A stretch of 64,000 bases of DNA from Janthinobacterium sp. FW305-129 (GCF_020858115.1 NZ_JACYMM010000011.1:206774-270773), one strand, 5' to 3'. Positions 1-13,756 are shown, counted from the stretch's first letter. Notes: a model not told the origin generated them from the sequence alone. Program-made: numbers and translations.

Positions 1-2451
1 CTTGCCATCCTTGCCCCGTACGAGGAAAGCCTTGAATGGACGGCGCGTGCGCTGCGAAACAAAGCCCGGCAGCAAGTCCGTCTTGCCATCGTTGAGCAGT
101 TTCGCCATTTGTTCCGGCAAGATTTCCTGCTGCAAGATGATGCGGCCGCTGCGGAAGTCGCACGTCTTCGGCTTGGCAACGCTGTGTTCGCACACATAGG
201 CCAGGCCCATTTCATACACGCCGGCATTGCACTTGGGGCAAGGTCCGACGGGCGTCTGGCCCGTGAAATCGACGCCTTCGCCATCTTCGCTCTCGTCGTT
301 CTGGCCGAAATCGAATTCCAGCTTGAAATTTTTGATTTCTTCATCTCGCACGATGCGCAGGATGGCGGCGAACGGACGGCCCATCTTCGAGCGGAAGCCT
401 TGCAGCGGGCCGATGGTGCGGTCCTTCAGCAATTGCTCCACTTCGGCGATTTCGAACTGGCGCGAACCCGGTGTCTTGCTCATCGAGAATTCGCACTTGG
501 TGCAGGCGAAACGGCGGTAGTTTTCCTTCACCACGCCGCCGCAATTCGGGCATGGCGTTTCCAGGGTCGCGTAGTCGCCGGGAATCGTATCATTATCGTA
601 TTCCTTGGCGCGCTTGACGATGATTTGCGTCATCTGCGCGATTTCACGCATGAATTCTTCGCGCGAAATCTTGCCTTTTTCCATCTGCGACAGCTTGTAT
701 TCCCACTCGCCCGTCAGCTCCGGCGCCGTCAATTCATTGACGCCCAGGCCTTTGAGCAAAGTCATCAGCTGCGACGCCTTGGCCGTCGGAATCAGTTCGC
801 GGCCTTCGCGGATCAGGTAGCGTTCCGTCAGCAAGCCCTCGATGGTGGCCGCGCGCGTGGCCGGGGTACCGAGGCCCTTGCCAGCCATCGCATCGCGCAG
901 CTCGTCGTCGTCGATCAGCTTGCCGGCGCCTTCCATGGCCGACAGCAAGGTCGCTTCCGTGAAGCGCGCGGGCGGTTTCGTCACCAGGCCATTCGCGCTG
1001 ACGCTTTCCGTCTGCACTTTTTCGCCCTTGGCGACGGGCACCAGGTTGCCGTTGCCATTGCTTTCCTTGTCGGCGTCCGTCGACGCTTCCTTGCCGTAGA
1101 TGGCCAGCCAGCCCGGATTGGTCATGACCTTGCCTTCAGTCTTGAACTGATGGCCGGACACTTCCGTGTAGCGCGTGGTGACCTGGAATTCCGCCGGCGG
1201 GAAGAACACGGCCATGAAGCGGCGCGTGACCAGGTCGTACAGCTTCTGTTCCGGCTCGGACAAATTCTTTGGCGCAATCGTCGTCGGGATGATCGCGAAG
1301 TGATCCGAGATCTTCGTGTTGTCGAAGATGCGCTTGTTCGGCTTGACCCAGCCCTTGTCGATGATCTGCTTGGCGAACTGGTGGTAGTTGCTGTTGTCCT
1401 TGACCGTTTCCAGCGCCTGCAGCACGGTCGGCATGTAGTCTTCCGGCAGGTGGCGCGAATCGGTACGCGGATACGTCAATACCTTGTGCTTTTCGTACAG
1501 TGCCTGGGCCAGGCCCAGCGTGTTCTTGGCCGAGAAGCCGAAACGCGAGTTCGCTTCGCGCTGCAGGCTGGTCAGGTCGAACAGGCCCGGCGCCATCGAG
1601 GTGGTCGGTTTCGATTCTTCCGTGACGATGCCTTGGCGGCCGCGGCAGGCGGTGGCGATCGAGTCGGCAGCCGTCTTGCTCCACAGGCGCTCGGCGCGCT
1701 TCTCGGGATCGTTCTCGTCCTTCTTGAACTTCGTGTCGAGCCAGCGGCCTTCGTAGATGCCGGCCGCGCAAACAAATTCGGCGCGCACTTCCCAGAAGTC
1801 GCGCGGCACGAATTTTTTAATTTTATCTTCGCGTTCGACGACGATGGACAAGGTCGGCGTCTGCACGCGGCCCACGGTGGTCAGATAGAAGCCGCCTTCT
1901 TTCGAATTAAACGCCGTCATGGCACGCGTGCCATTGATGCCGATCAACCAATCGGCTTCCGAACGGCAGCGGGCAGCGTCGGCCAGCGGCAGCATTTCTT
2001 CATCGCTGCGCAGGTGCGCGAAACCGTCGCGGATGGCGCCCGGCGTCATCGACTGCAGCCACAGGCGCTTGACCGGTTGCTTGGCCTTGGCGTTTTGCGC
2101 GATCAGGCGGAAAATCAGCTCGCCTTCGCGCCCCGCATCGCATGCGTTGATGAGGGTGGTAACGTCTTTGCGTTTGATCAGCTTGTTTAATACTTTGAGG
2201 CGCGCTTCCGTCTTGGCGATCGGGTTCAGCGCGAAATACGGTGGAATCATCGGCAAGTGCGCGAAACTCCATTTGCCGCGCTTCACGTCGAATTCTTCCG
2301 GCACGGCGATCTCCAGCAAGTGGCCGACCGCCGACGACAGGACGTATTCATCCGATTCAAAGTACTCATCGTGCTTGGTAAAGCCGCCAAGCGTCTTCGC
2401 GATATCGTTCGCGACAGAAGGCTTCTCGGCGATGATGAGGGTTTTTGTCAT
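1..2451 (-). CDS. topB: DNA topoisomerase III, 3' end beyond window edge
   Basis: Type IA topoisomerase that cuts and passes single strands, acting in decatenation and recombination-intermediate resolution. The start at 2451 opens with MTKTLIIAEKPS, the usual TOPRIM beginning; the acidic cluster NACDAGREGE follows near residue 105. The catalytic tyrosine is Y327 in LTYPRTDSR. The C-terminal part carries two Cys-rich zinc-finger-like segments (CPNCGG..CTKC and CPKCNA..C) and further sequence running off the left edge, so at least 817 residues are present. This is longer than the E. coli enzyme (about 650), as is common for Burkholderiales TopB. Truncated only by the window boundary. It lies downstream of dprA and smg on the same strand with 273 bp before it, so it may have its own promoter. 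Confidence 0.96.
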   Translation of the reverse strand, partial: MTKTLIIAEKPSVANDIAKTLGGFTKHDEYFESDEYVLSSAVGHLLEIAVPEEFDVKRGKWSFAHLPMIPPYFALNPIAKTEARLKVLNKLIKRKDVTTLINACDAGREGELIFRLIAQNAKAKQPVKRLWLQSMTPGAIRDGFAHLRSDEEMLPLADAARCRSEADWLIGINGTRAMTAFNSKEGGFYLTTVGRVQTPTLSIVVEREDKIKKFVPRDFWEVRAEFVCAAGIYEGRWLDTKFKKDENDPEKRAERLWSKTAADSIATACRGRQGIVTEESKPTTSMAPGLFDLTSLQREANSRFGFSAKNTLGLAQALYEKHKVLTYPRTDSRHLPEDYMPTVLQALETVKDNSNYHQFAKQIIDKGWVKPNKRIFDNTKISDHFAIIPTTIAPKNLSEPEQKLYDLVTRRFMAVFFPPAEFQVTTRYTEVSGHQFKTEGKVMTNPGWLAIYGKEASTDADKESNGNGNLVPVAKGEKVQTESVSANGLVTKPPARFTEATLLSAMEGAGKLIDDDELRDAMAGKGLGTPATRAATIEGLLTERYLIREGRELIPTAKASQLMTLLKGLGVNELTAPELTGEWEYKLSQMEKGKISREEFMREIAQMTQIIVKRAKEYDNDTIPGDYATLETPCPNCGGVVKENYRRFACTKCEFSMSKTPGSRQFEIAEVEQLLKDRTIGPLQGFRSKMGRPFAAILRIVRDEEIKNFKLEFDFGQNDESEDGEGVDFTGQTPVGPCPKCNAGVYEMGLAYVCEHSVAKPKTCDFRSGRIILQQEILPEQMAKLLNDGKTDLLPGFVSQRTRRPFKAFLVRGKDGK

Positions 2452-2724
2452 ATTTTTTAGTCTCGAAAAATGCTCTAGGATAGTTTCAGCATGCGCATCA
2501 TACAGTGCATTGCCAGGCGCCGACGCTTTTGTCTGCGCAAGGCCTTGTGACTTGTGGTCTTGTCAAGCGGCCAATGATAAGCGCCTATTGAAGAATTCGG
2601 CAAGTTATCTGCAAGCAAGAATGCGCAGGCGCAAACACAATGGTCTGGCGTGCGCGGTGCCGCAGCATATAGTAAGGGAGATGGCGCGGCAGCGGCGCCA
2701 GGTGCGGCCAGGGGTGTTTGTATA

Positions 2725-3189
2725 CTAGTGCAGCAGGCGCGGCGGGAGATCTTCGTCGTCGACAAACAAGTCGTCGAACATCAAGGCGTCCGGTTCCTTG
2801 CCCTGGCTCCACAGCAGCATCAGCACGATGACTTTCAGCTTGCCCAGGGATACGGGCGCCTCGTCGAGCGCCAGCGCCCGTTCGATGACGATTTCGCGCT
2901 GCAGCGGCGAAAGCACCTTGGCGCTTTCCAGAAACTGGATGAAGCCGATGGCGGCCGTGCCGAGCACGTCGCTTTCCTGCTGCACGTAGAAGCGCGTGCC
3001 GGTGGAACTGGCCGTCAGGGTTTGCTCGGCGCCGGCCATGGCGTTCAAGTCCGTCAGCCACACGAGCGCTTCGGAAATCTCCACGTCGTCGAAACCGACG
3101 GCCGACAGTTTGCGCGCCAGGACTGCCGGCTCGGGGCAGGCATCGGGGCGATAATAAGTCTCGTAGAGGTACACCAGGATATCGAACAT
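2725..3189 (-). CDS. smg: Smg family protein (DUF494)
   Basis: A 154-residue protein beginning [13 protein letters not shown], the signature opening of the DUF494/Smg family, which is found next to dprA in many beta- and gammaproteobacteria. It is acidic, probably all-helical, with no signal peptide or membrane segment. The molecular function of the family is not established. It follows dprA by 94 bp on the same strand, so the two are probably co-transcribed. The conserved dprA-smg-topB order suggests a DNA-related role, but that is inference from context only. Confidence 0.9.
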   Translation of the reverse strand: MFDILVYLYETYYRPDACPEPAVLARKLSAVGFDDVEISEALVWLTDLNAMAGAEQTLTASSTGTRFYVQQESDVLGTAAIGFIQFLESAKVLSPLQREIVIERALALDEAPVSLGKLKVIVLMLLWSQGKEPDALMFDDLFVDDEDLPPRLLH

Positions 3190-3283
3190 GGCTCTACTCT
3201 AGCAGCTAAGTTCGCTAAGACACAAGGGCGCACACCGACAAAGCGCCCCCGTGCGGCAAGGCCGCCACACAAGTGACAAGCTG

Positions 3284-4387
3284 TCATTTGCAGCGTTGAA
3301 ACAGTCCTCCCGGCAAGCGTTCCACCAGGCCGGCCAGCTCCAGCGCCAGCAATTCCCCCATCAGCGTGCCCATGGCCAGGCCGCTGCGCGCGGCCAGGGT
3401 ATCGGCGTCGAGGGGATCGTGGCCCAGCGCGGCCAAGAGCGGCGGTTCGTCTGCCACCGCTGGCCGCACTGGAGAAACGCCGCCCAGCCACTGCAGCTCT
3501 TGCAGCACGTCATCGGCCGACTCGACCAGCTTGGCGCCCTGCTTGATGAGCGCATGACAACCCTTGGCCAAAGTCGCATGGATGGAGCCGGGCAAGGCAT
3601 ACACGTCGCGCCCCTGCTCGCCGGCCAGGCGCGCCGTGATCAGGGAACCCGATTGCGCCGCCGCCTCGATCACCAGCACGCCGCGCGCCAGGCCGCTGAT
3701 CAGCCGGTTTCGACGCGGAAAGTTCCCCGGCATGGCCGGCAAGCCCAGCGCGTACTCGCTGACGATGCAGCCTTGTTCGGCGATTCTTTGCGCCAGATCA
3801 AGGTTACGTCGCGGGTACACCAGATCGGCGCCCGTGCCGATCACGGCGACGGTAGCGCCCGCGCCGCGCAAGCCGCCCTCGTGCGCGTGCGTGTCGATAC
3901 CGAGCGCCAGCCCGGAAATGATGGTCAGGCCCGCGGCACTCAGCGCTTGGGCGAACGCAGCCGCATTCTGCATGCCTTGCGCGCTGGCATTGCGGCTGCC
4001 GATGATGGCCACGCCAGGGCGCGCCAGCAGTTCCGCGCGCCCCCGTACATATAACAAGAGCGGCGGATCGGCGATTTCCAGCAGCAGGGGCGGATACGCG
4101 GCATCGGCCAGGGTCAGCACGGCATTGCCGGGCCGCTGCAGCCATTGCAGGGTGAGCGCCAGCTGGCTGTTGGCCAGCGGCTTGGGCGCCTGCACGATGG
4201 CGCGCGCCACACCGGCCGGCACCACCTCGCGCAAGGCCTCGAACGGCGCGGCAAAGATATCCGGCGGCAAGCCGAAGCGGGCCAGCAAGGCGCGTGCCGC
4301 CACCGGGCCCACGCCGGGCAGATGCTGCAGGCGCAGCCAGCCCGCCAGTTCCGTGGCCGTATCCGCCGTCGTTGCAATTGCATGCAT
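3284..4387 (-). CDS. dprA: DNA-processing protein DprA
   Basis: Cytoplasmic DNA-binding protein that in transformable bacteria loads RecA onto incoming single-stranded DNA. About 367 residues. An N-terminal helix-hairpin-helix-like segment (LRLQHLPGVGPVAARALL, about residues 12-30) precedes the Rossmann-like DprA core, seen as GVAIIGSRNASAQG, then GLTIISGLALGIDTHAHEG, SEYALGLPAMPGNFPRRNR and the GSLITARLA segment. The C-terminal winged-helix domain ends the protein. The start at 4387 is preferred over upstream codons because GAGG sits five bases before it. Its partner comM, also linked to transformation, is at 60974, so natural competence is plausible but not shown by this window. Confidence 0.95.
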   Translation of the reverse strand: MHAIATTADTATELAGWLRLQHLPGVGPVAARALLARFGLPPDIFAAPFEALREVVPAGVARAIVQAPKPLANSQLALTLQWLQRPGNAVLTLADAAYPPLLLEIADPPLLLYVRGRAELLARPGVAIIGSRNASAQGMQNAAAFAQALSAAGLTIISGLALGIDTHAHEGGLRGAGATVAVIGTGADLVYPRRNLDLAQRIAEQGCIVSEYALGLPAMPGNFPRRNRLISGLARGVLVIEAAAQSGSLITARLAGEQGRDVYALPGSIHATLAKGCHALIKQGAKLVESADDVLQELQWLGGVSPVRPAVADEPPLLAALGHDPLDADTLAARSGLAMGTLMGELLALELAGLVERLPGGLFQRCK

Positions 4388-4693
4388 GACAACCTCGCTG
4401 TGTACTGTGCCATTCCATGCTAGCGCCATGGCAGGCGCGCGATGCCGACGCGCGCAAGGATGCGTGCAATGGCGGCGCAAAACGGCCCGTCATCCACAGG
4501 GCCATGGGCGTCTGTGATAAAATTTCCCTTTGCAGCAAACGAATAGCGCACTGGCAAACGCATCTGCCGCGCCGTTGCGCCATACGCGCCCGACCATAGC
4601 GTACTCAAAAATAAAATAGCCCTGCCATCGTCCGCATGGCCCAGGCATGAATAATCAGGCGCACCGGCGCCCACCTTAACCAGTCGAATCCGT
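4388..4693. other. Divergent intergenic region dprA / def
   Basis: About 306 bp between divergently transcribed dprA and def. It must hold promoters for both. An A/T-rich stretch around 4516-4530 (GATAAAATTT) and another near 4605-4618 are the only visible -10-like sequences; neither has a convincing -35 partner. Short open frames cross it on both strands but lack ribosome-binding sites and family resemblance, so I call no gene here. Confidence 0.5.
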
Positions 4694-5236
4694 ATGTCCA
4701 TATTAAATATCCTGCGTTACCCCGATCCTCGCCTGCACACGGTCGCCAAGCCCGTCACCGAATTTGACGCGCGCCTGCAAACCCTGATCGACGACATGGC
4801 CGAAACCATGTACGACGCCCCCGGCGTCGGCCTGGCCGCGTCGCAAGTGGACGAGCATATCCAGATGATGGTGATCGACATCACCGAAGAGAAAAACCAG
4901 CTGCAAGTGTTCATCAACCCGGAAATCACCTGGGCCAGCGAAGAAAAGCAGGTCTACGACGAAGGTTGTTTGTCCGTGCCTGGCGTCTACGATGGCGTCG
5001 AGCGCCCGGCCCGCATCAAGGTGCGCGCCCTGGACCGCCACGGCAAGCAGTTCGAGCTGGAAGCCGATGGCTTGCTGGCTGTCTGCATCCAGCATGAGAT
5101 GGATCATCTGCTGGGCAAGGTATTCGTCGAATACCTGTCGCCGCTCAAGCGCAACCGCATCAAGACCAAGATGATCAAGGAAATCCGTGGTCTTGAGCGC
5201 GAAGCGAGCTTGCGTGCGCAGAACCGCCGTTTCTAA
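4694..5236 (+). CDS. def: Peptide deformylase
   Basis: Removes the N-formyl group from nascent proteins; an Fe(II)/Zn metalloenzyme acting in the cytosol at the ribosome exit. The 180-residue protein shows all three family motifs in order: GVGLAASQ (about residues 45-52), EGCLSVPG (about 91-98, with the metal-ligand Cys) and QHEMDHLLG (about 133-141, two metal-ligand His and the catalytic Glu). Length is normal. It is followed after 96 bp by fmt, the enzyme that adds the formyl group to initiator tRNA; def-fmt is a widespread operon. Confidence 0.98.
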   Translation: MSILNILRYPDPRLHTVAKPVTEFDARLQTLIDDMAETMYDAPGVGLAASQVDEHIQMMVIDITEEKNQLQVFINPEITWASEEKQVYDEGCLSVPGVYDGVERPARIKVRALDRHGKQFELEADGLLAVCIQHEMDHLLGKVFVEYLSPLKRNRIKTKMIKEIRGLEREASLRAQNRRF

Positions 5237-5332
5237 GCCGCTGCTGATAGACTAAGCAACAACAGTAGTCGTAACACCATGCCAGCCTGGCGCCTCCGGC
5301 GCGGGCCTGCGCACCTCACGTCAAGGAACCAT

Positions 5333-6289
5333 ATGAAAGTGATCTTCGCAGGCACGCCTGAATTCGCCGCCACGGCCCTGAAAGACTTGCACGAAGCGGG
5401 ATTCGAGATTCCGCTGGTGCTGACCCAGCCAGACCGCCCAGCCGGACGCGGCATGCAGATGCACGCCTCGGCCGTCAAGCAATATGCATTGCAGCACGGC
5501 ATCGAGGTACTGCAGCCCTTGTCGCTGCGCATGGACAGCAAGGACCCGCAGCGCGCCGCCGAGGCCAAGGCGGCCCACGAACGCCTGCTGGCCACGGATT
5601 ACGACGTGATGGTGGTGGCGGCGTACGGCTTGATCTTGCCGCGCAGCACGCTCGACATCAAACCCTGCATTAATATCCACGGCTCATTGCTGCCGCGCTG
5701 GCGCGGTGCGGCACCGATTCACCGCGCCATCGAGGCGGGTGACGATGAAACGGGCGTGACCATCATGCAGATGGAAGAAGGCCTCGATACGGGCCCCATG
5801 CTGGCCATCGAGCGCACGCCCATCGAGGCGGGCGACTCCACCGCCACCCTGCACGACAAGCTGGCCAGACTGGGCGGCAAGATGATCGTCGAGACCCTGC
5901 GCAAGATGCAGCAGCAGCCGCTGGAAGCCGTGCCGCAGCCGGAAGCGGGCGTGACCTACGCGGCAAAAATCACCAAGGACGAGGCGGCGCTCGATTTCAG
6001 CTTGCCGGCGCTGGAACTGGGCCTGAAAATCCGCGCCTTCAATCCGTTTCCCGGCGCCTGCGGCCAGGTCGATGGCGTGACCATCAAGATCTGGGCCGCC
6101 GACGTGCTCGAAGCGGACAGCAAGGAAGCGCCAGGCCAGGTGCTGGCGGCCGACGCCCAGCACGGCATCGTCGTCGCTTGCGGCAATGGCTCGCTGCGCC
6201 TGACGGAACTGCAAAAACCGGGCGGCAAGCGCCTGCCCGCAGCCGAGTTCATCAAGGGCTTCCCGCTCGAAGGCAAGCGTTTCGTTTAA
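5333..6289 (+). CDS. fmt: Methionyl-tRNA formyltransferase
   Basis: Formylates initiator Met-tRNA using 10-formyl-tetrahydrofolate. 318 residues. The N-terminus [12 protein letters not shown] and the formyltransferase active site [17 protein letters not shown] (Asn and His about 110-112, catalytic Asp in EGLDTGPM) are clear; the C-terminal tRNA-binding domain contains [12 protein letters not shown]. An in-frame ATG lies 54 bases upstream, but the start at 5333 is chosen because AAGGAA precedes it and it begins the conserved sequence. A strong terminator hairpin follows at 6304-6335. Confidence 0.98.
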   Translation: MKVIFAGTPEFAATALKDLHEAGFEIPLVLTQPDRPAGRGMQMHASAVKQYALQHGIEVLQPLSLRMDSKDPQRAAEAKAAHERLLATDYDVMVVAAYGLILPRSTLDIKPCINIHGSLLPRWRGAAPIHRAIEAGDDETGVTIMQMEEGLDTGPMLAIERTPIEAGDSTATLHDKLARLGGKMIVETLRKMQQQPLEAVPQPEAGVTYAAKITKDEAALDFSLPALELGLKIRAFNPFPGACGQVDGVTIKIWAADVLEADSKEAPGQVLAADAQHGIVVACGNGSLRLTELQKPGGKRLPAAEFIKGFPLEGKRFV

Positions 6290-6303
6290 GAACCTGGCGC
6301 CAT

Positions 6304-6335
6304 AAAAAAAGGGCTTGCCGCGGCAAGCCCTTTTT
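6304..6335. terminator. Bidirectional intrinsic terminator fmt / metalloprotease
   Basis: A-run, then the perfect palindrome GGGCTTGCCGCGGCAAGCCC, then a T-run. It has A/T tracts on both sides and sits between two convergent genes, so it can stop transcription from either strand. Confidence 0.93.
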
Positions 6336-6352
6336 ACATCCAGCCCGCTGGC

Positions 6353-8830
6353 TTAGCGGCGCTGCACCTTCATCAGGCGTGCGCCGACGGACGACGACAG
6401 GCTGACCTCGAAACGGCCGCCGGCCGGCAAGGCGCTGACGTCGACGCTGGCTTTGCCACCCGTCAAGTCACTGGCGACCACCGTCTTGCGGCCATCGGCG
6501 GCCACGTGCAGCACGGCGGCGTATGGTTCCGCATCGGCATTCCAGACCAGCGCCAGCTTGCCGCCGCTTTGTGTCGCATCGAACGTGGCATCGTTGGCGG
6601 CGGCCCTGCTGCGGCGCGCCGGGCGCTCCAGCTTGGCTAAAGCCTTACCATTTTGCAATACTTGCACGTCGCTGATGTCGCCCGGATTGGCAAAGCTGAC
6701 GCGGAAATGGCTCATGGCATTGCCGCCATGATCAGCCACGGAGACGCCATCAAAAGGCAAGTCGATAGTCTGTCCCGACGCCGTCAGCACGCGCAGGGTA
6801 TATGCCTGGCCGCTGCCGCTGGCCGCCGCACCGACGCGCGCGGACGAGGCAACGGCCGGGCGCAAGGCCACGCCGGCCGGCGTGATGCGGCCGGAAATGG
6901 TCAGGTAGCCATTCTCGGCCACGGACATGCTGGCGGCCAGCACATTGCTGCCCGTGATCTGCGTGCTGCGTTTGTCCAGGAATTGCTGCACCCGCGCATA
7001 GCTGTAGTCGGAGAACCAGGCGCCGCTGCAATAGCTCATCACATCCTTCATCGGCGTGCCGCCATACACTGCCTTGCTCAGCTGACCAATGCTGCCCGCA
7101 TAGTCGCTGTTATACAGAGGCTGCGGGCCCAGATTGCCATCCGCATACGGGTAGTCGACGGCGGCGCCGGCCGGGCCGCCGCAGGCAACGTGCTGCAGCG
7201 AGTGGTTGTGGCCCAGCTCATGCACGAGCGTGGTCAGCCATTCAGGCCATTGGTTACCGAAGGGATCGACCGATGCGATGCTGTTGAACCGCGCATCCAG
7301 GCCGATGGCCGACGTGAAGTCGTTGCCGCTGCTGCGCTGGTTGATATAGGCCAGGCCGGCGGCGCGGGTGGCGGACATTCTCGGCACGAGACCATAATAA
7401 TAGGCGCCGCTGTCTTCCAGCGCGCGCTTGCTTTCCAGTTTGCCCAGGGCATCGCTCCACCAGCTGTCGGCCGTGCTGCTGCCCGGCATGCTCAGGGCCG
7501 CGCGCGTCGTGATGCTGATGTTTTCCGTCGCATACGGATACACGCGCAGCAACGCGGCGCGGATCACCTCGGCGTCAGGCAGTTGCGCCACGCCATCATC
7601 GGTGCTCAGGGGCACGAGTACCAAACGGATTCTGGCCAGGCTGGCCACCACGGGCGCCGCTTCCTGGCTCACTTGCACGCCGTCATTGCCGATGGCCGTC
7701 ACGCGCACGCGCACGCCGGGCAAGATCCAGCCAGCAGGCAGGACGGCACTGAAATTGCCGTTGAAACTGTAATCGCTTTTCGCCGTCGGCAAGAGCGCCG
7801 GCCCCGTCATCGCGATGCTGCCCAGGTTGCTGCCATTGGCGGCGGTCGCATTCAAGGTCACTGCCGGGCTGGCCAGGCCTGCTTGCGCGGCCAGCACGGA
7901 CACGCGCACGGCGGCCGGCTTGCTGCGCGTCAAGCGCAAGGCCATATTGCTGGCGTTCAGGTTCATGACCTGCGCAAATTCAATGTTGCCCAGGGTAAAG
8001 GTCGACACCGTGCCCGCATTCACGGCGATGCGCGCAGCGGCCGACAGCATCACGTTACCCGTTGCCGAGGCTGGCGCAGACAGCAGCAGCTGGCTGGCAC
8101 TGGCGCTGACGATGACGGCCGGCGTATTGCCTACCGTCGCCGAGCTGACCTGGTCGAGATTGCTGCCCTGCACCGTCACCGACAAGGTCGCGCCATTGAC
8201 GGCCGACGTGATCGACGTCACCGCCACGCTGGCCAGGACCGTGTACGGGTCGCTGCTGGCCACATCGTTGTACGGACCGCGCACCGTCAGCGCGCCTGTC
8301 GCTGCGCCCGCAGGCACCACCACGGTCACGCTGCTGGCCGTCTGGCTTTGCGGCGCCGCCGCCGCGCCATTGCCGAACTGTACCGCCGTCACGGCGCCCA
8401 TGCCGCCGCCCGCGATCGTCACGCTGGAACCGACGCCGCCTGTCAATGGCGCGACACTGCCCACGCTCAAGGGCAGGTACACATTGACGTTATAGCTGGT
8501 GGCCGCCGTGCCGCTGGCGCTGACCAGACTCAAGGCGCCCGTCACGGGCACGCCCGGCATGGCCAGGGTCACGCTGGTGTCGCTGGCGGCGCTGGTGGCA
8601 AGCGTCACGCCGCCCAGCTGGAAGGCCGTCACGCGGCTCAGATTCGTGCCCGTGACCACCAGACTGCCGCCGACGGCAACATTCGCCGCCGAAACGCTCG
8701 TCACGGCAGGAATCAGGGCGGGAGTGCCCGAGGTGGTCGCCACCACCGTGTCGCCACCACCACCGCCACCGCCGCCGCAGGCGGACAGGCCCAGCATGAC
8801 AAACAATGCAACTAGCAAATGGTTTCTCAT
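6353..8830 (-). CDS. Secreted lipoprotein zinc metalloprotease with IPT/TIG-like repeats (M66-like)
   Basis: About 825 residues. The N-terminus MRNHLLVALFVMLGLSAC is a lipoprotein signal peptide with the lipidated Cys at 18, followed by a run of eight glycines as a flexible tether. Residues about 35-280 form several beta-rich Ig-like repeats of IPT/TIG type (patterns such as VAVGGSLVVTGTNLS and VGSSVTIAGGGMG). The catalytic domain carries the metzincin zinc motif HELGHNHSLQH (H537, E538, H541, H547) and a Met-turn MSYC at M598. The arrangement resembles M66/StcE-like peptidases; the family assignment is from motif layout only. Likely an outer-membrane-anchored or surface protease; the substrate is unknown. 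A TTG nine bases upstream is an alternative start, but the ATG at 8830 gives the better signal peptide. Confidence 0.85.
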   Translation of the reverse strand: MRNHLLVALFVMLGLSACGGGGGGGGDTVVATTSGTPALIPAVTSVSAANVAVGGSLVVTGTNLSRVTAFQLGGVTLATSAASDTSVTLAMPGVPVTGALSLVSASGTAATSYNVNVYLPLSVGSVAPLTGGVGSSVTIAGGGMGAVTAVQFGNGAAAAPQSQTASSVTVVVPAGAATGALTVRGPYNDVASSDPYTVLASVAVTSITSAVNGATLSVTVQGSNLDQVSSATVGNTPAVIVSASASQLLLSAPASATGNVMLSAAARIAVNAGTVSTFTLGNIEFAQVMNLNASNMALRLTRSKPAAVRVSVLAAQAGLASPAVTLNATAANGSNLGSIAMTGPALLPTAKSDYSFNGNFSAVLPAGWILPGVRVRVTAIGNDGVQVSQEAAPVVASLARIRLVLVPLSTDDGVAQLPDAEVIRAALLRVYPYATENISITTRAALSMPGSSTADSWWSDALGKLESKRALEDSGAYYYGLVPRMSATRAAGLAYINQRSSGNDFTSAIGLDARFNSIASVDPFGNQWPEWLTTLVHELGHNHSLQHVACGGPAGAAVDYPYADGNLGPQPLYNSDYAGSIGQLSKAVYGGTPMKDVMSYCSGAWFSDYSYARVQQFLDKRSTQITGSNVLAASMSVAENGYLTISGRITPAGVALRPAVASSARVGAAASGSGQAYTLRVLTASGQTIDLPFDGVSVADHGGNAMSHFRVSFANPGDISDVQVLQNGKALAKLERPARRSRAAANDATFDATQSGGKLALVWNADAEPYAAVLHVAADGRKTVVASDLTGGKASVDVSALPAGGRFEVSLSSSVGARLMKVQRR

Positions 8831-9471
8831 GGCTGGCAACCATGTTGGTGCAGCGCGGTGCCGGGGAGGACACGGAATAAATGTGACATATTGGTGACTT
8901 TTGGTGAGAATTTAATTTCGAAGAACCAATATTATGGGTTAATTCGATTCCTAAAGACAACTATTAATGCTTTTGATTCAATTGGTTTTGATAATAATTA
9001 AAATATCTGCTTGGCAAACTTTATTCTGCGCATTATTCCCTTCACTCTGTATTGGCTGAAATCAAAATTACTTTCCTTTGCAGCTATTGCCATTCGATTC
9101 ATTAAAAAGATGCCGACATGGCGTAAATAATGTGGAAATTTTTCCACAGCCTAGACGCCATATCTTCCCGGCAACTTTGCTGGAGAAATTAACGTTTTGA
9201 GTAAGATTTTCAGGAATGTCATTTTCAGAAGCAGGCGTGGCGCAAGCCGATGTGTTGCAAGAAGGCCTGCCGTGGGGCGAACGGCCGCTTTTGCTTAAAA
9301 CCAAAGCAGCCTGATGCCGTATAATTTTAGACCCGGTGAAATCAGGCGATTGCCACCTTCTGCCTGCCCTACCCGGCCGGCAACTCTCCGTCAGCTGATC
9401 CTGCTGGCCCGCAACCGCCTCGTAAAGTCTTGTCGCCGCGCCGCCGCCCGTTTGCCTATTGAAAGCATGAA
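8831..9471. other. AT-rich intergenic region between protease and metH
   Basis: 641 bp without a convincing gene. Bases about 8880-9200 are clearly more A/T-rich than the rest of the window. It must contain the promoter for the divergent protease gene and the metH promoter and leader. The metH leader from about 9330 is roughly 140 nt. I looked for a cobalamin (B12-box) or SAH riboswitch before metH and could not recognise either. Confidence 0.5.
9320..9325 (+). promoter_or_regulatory. Candidate -10 element for metH
   Basis: A perfect TATAAT in the sequence GCCGTATAATTTTAG, about 147 bp before the metH start. No good -35 is found 16-18 bases upstream; TTGCTT at 9291 is too far. Tentative. Confidence 0.35.
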
Positions 9472-13266
<3,795 letters not shown>

Positions 13267-13275
13267 TAAGCACAA

Positions 13276-13299
13276 GGCGCGCGGAACTTATCGCGCGCC
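13276..13299. repeat. Inverted repeat downstream of metH
   Basis: GGCGCGCG and CGCGCGCC arms separated by eight bases, ten bases after the metH stop. There is no T-run, so it is not a classical terminator; it may protect the mRNA 3' end or act with Rho. Confidence 0.5.
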
Positions 13300-13378
13300 G
13301 CAGCGCACTAACGCAGTATGCCGGTCGGCATGCTGCATGCCCGCTCCGGCCCGTTCCCTAACTGGCTAAGGAGGTAAT

Positions 13379-13750
13379 ATGGCAACCAATTTCAAACTGA
13401 AACGCTGGCAAGATCAAGTGATCCTGCTGCTGGGCCTGTGGCTGGTCGTCTCGCCCTGGGCGTTTTCCTATCCCGAAGGCTCGCCGCAGATGATCAACGC
13501 CCTGGTCTCGGGCCTGGTAATCACCGTGCTGGCTGCCTTCGACCTGTACAAGACCTATTTTTGGGCCGTCGTCGTCAACCTGCTGGTAGGTGTCTGGGTC
13601 GCCGCCTCGCCATGGATCCTGCGGCTGGCCGATCAGCGCGTCGTCATGTGGAACGAGCTGATCGTCGGCATCGCCGTCGTCGTGCTGGCCCTGTGGGAAC
13701 TGCGCACCGACCCCGAGCTGCACAAGCACTGGCCCGGCGCCGCCGCGTAG
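13379..13750 (+). CDS. SPW-repeat integral membrane protein
   Basis: 123 residues with four predicted membrane helices arranged as two similar hairpins. Each half carries the SPW signature: LVVSPWAFSY (about residue 24) and VAASPWILRL (about residue 76). Proteins of this family are small membrane proteins of unknown function. A very strong Shine-Dalgarno, AAGGAGG, lies six bases before the ATG, which suggests high translation. It is a single-gene unit with its own terminator at 13757-13796. Confidence 0.85.
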   Translation: MATNFKLKRWQDQVILLLGLWLVVSPWAFSYPEGSPQMINALVSGLVITVLAAFDLYKTYFWAVVVNLLVGVWVAASPWILRLADQRVVMWNELIVGIAVVVLALWELRTDPELHKHWPGAAA

Positions 13751-13756
13751 AGGCGC

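Noticed and set aside
109..2190. Long plus-strand open frame opposite topB
   Set aside because: Antisense to a clear topoisomerase; its composition is that of a high-GC shadow frame, with no domain resemblance or ribosome-binding site.
4420..4701. 93-codon minus-strand frame overlapping the dprA start and the def start
   Set aside because: Overlaps two genes, no family resemblance; the overlap would cover both promoters.
6653..8815. 720-codon plus-strand frame opposite the metalloprotease
   Set aside because: Low-complexity His/Arg/Ala-rich translation, typical of the antisense frame of a repetitive gene.
9068..9304. 78-codon minus-strand frame in the AT-rich gap before metH
   Set aside because: Unremarkable composition, no start signal, overlaps the likely metH promoter.
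9330..9471. Possible riboswitch in the metH leader
   Set aside because: Neither a B12-box nor an SAH-type core could be recognised; a covariance-model search would settle it.
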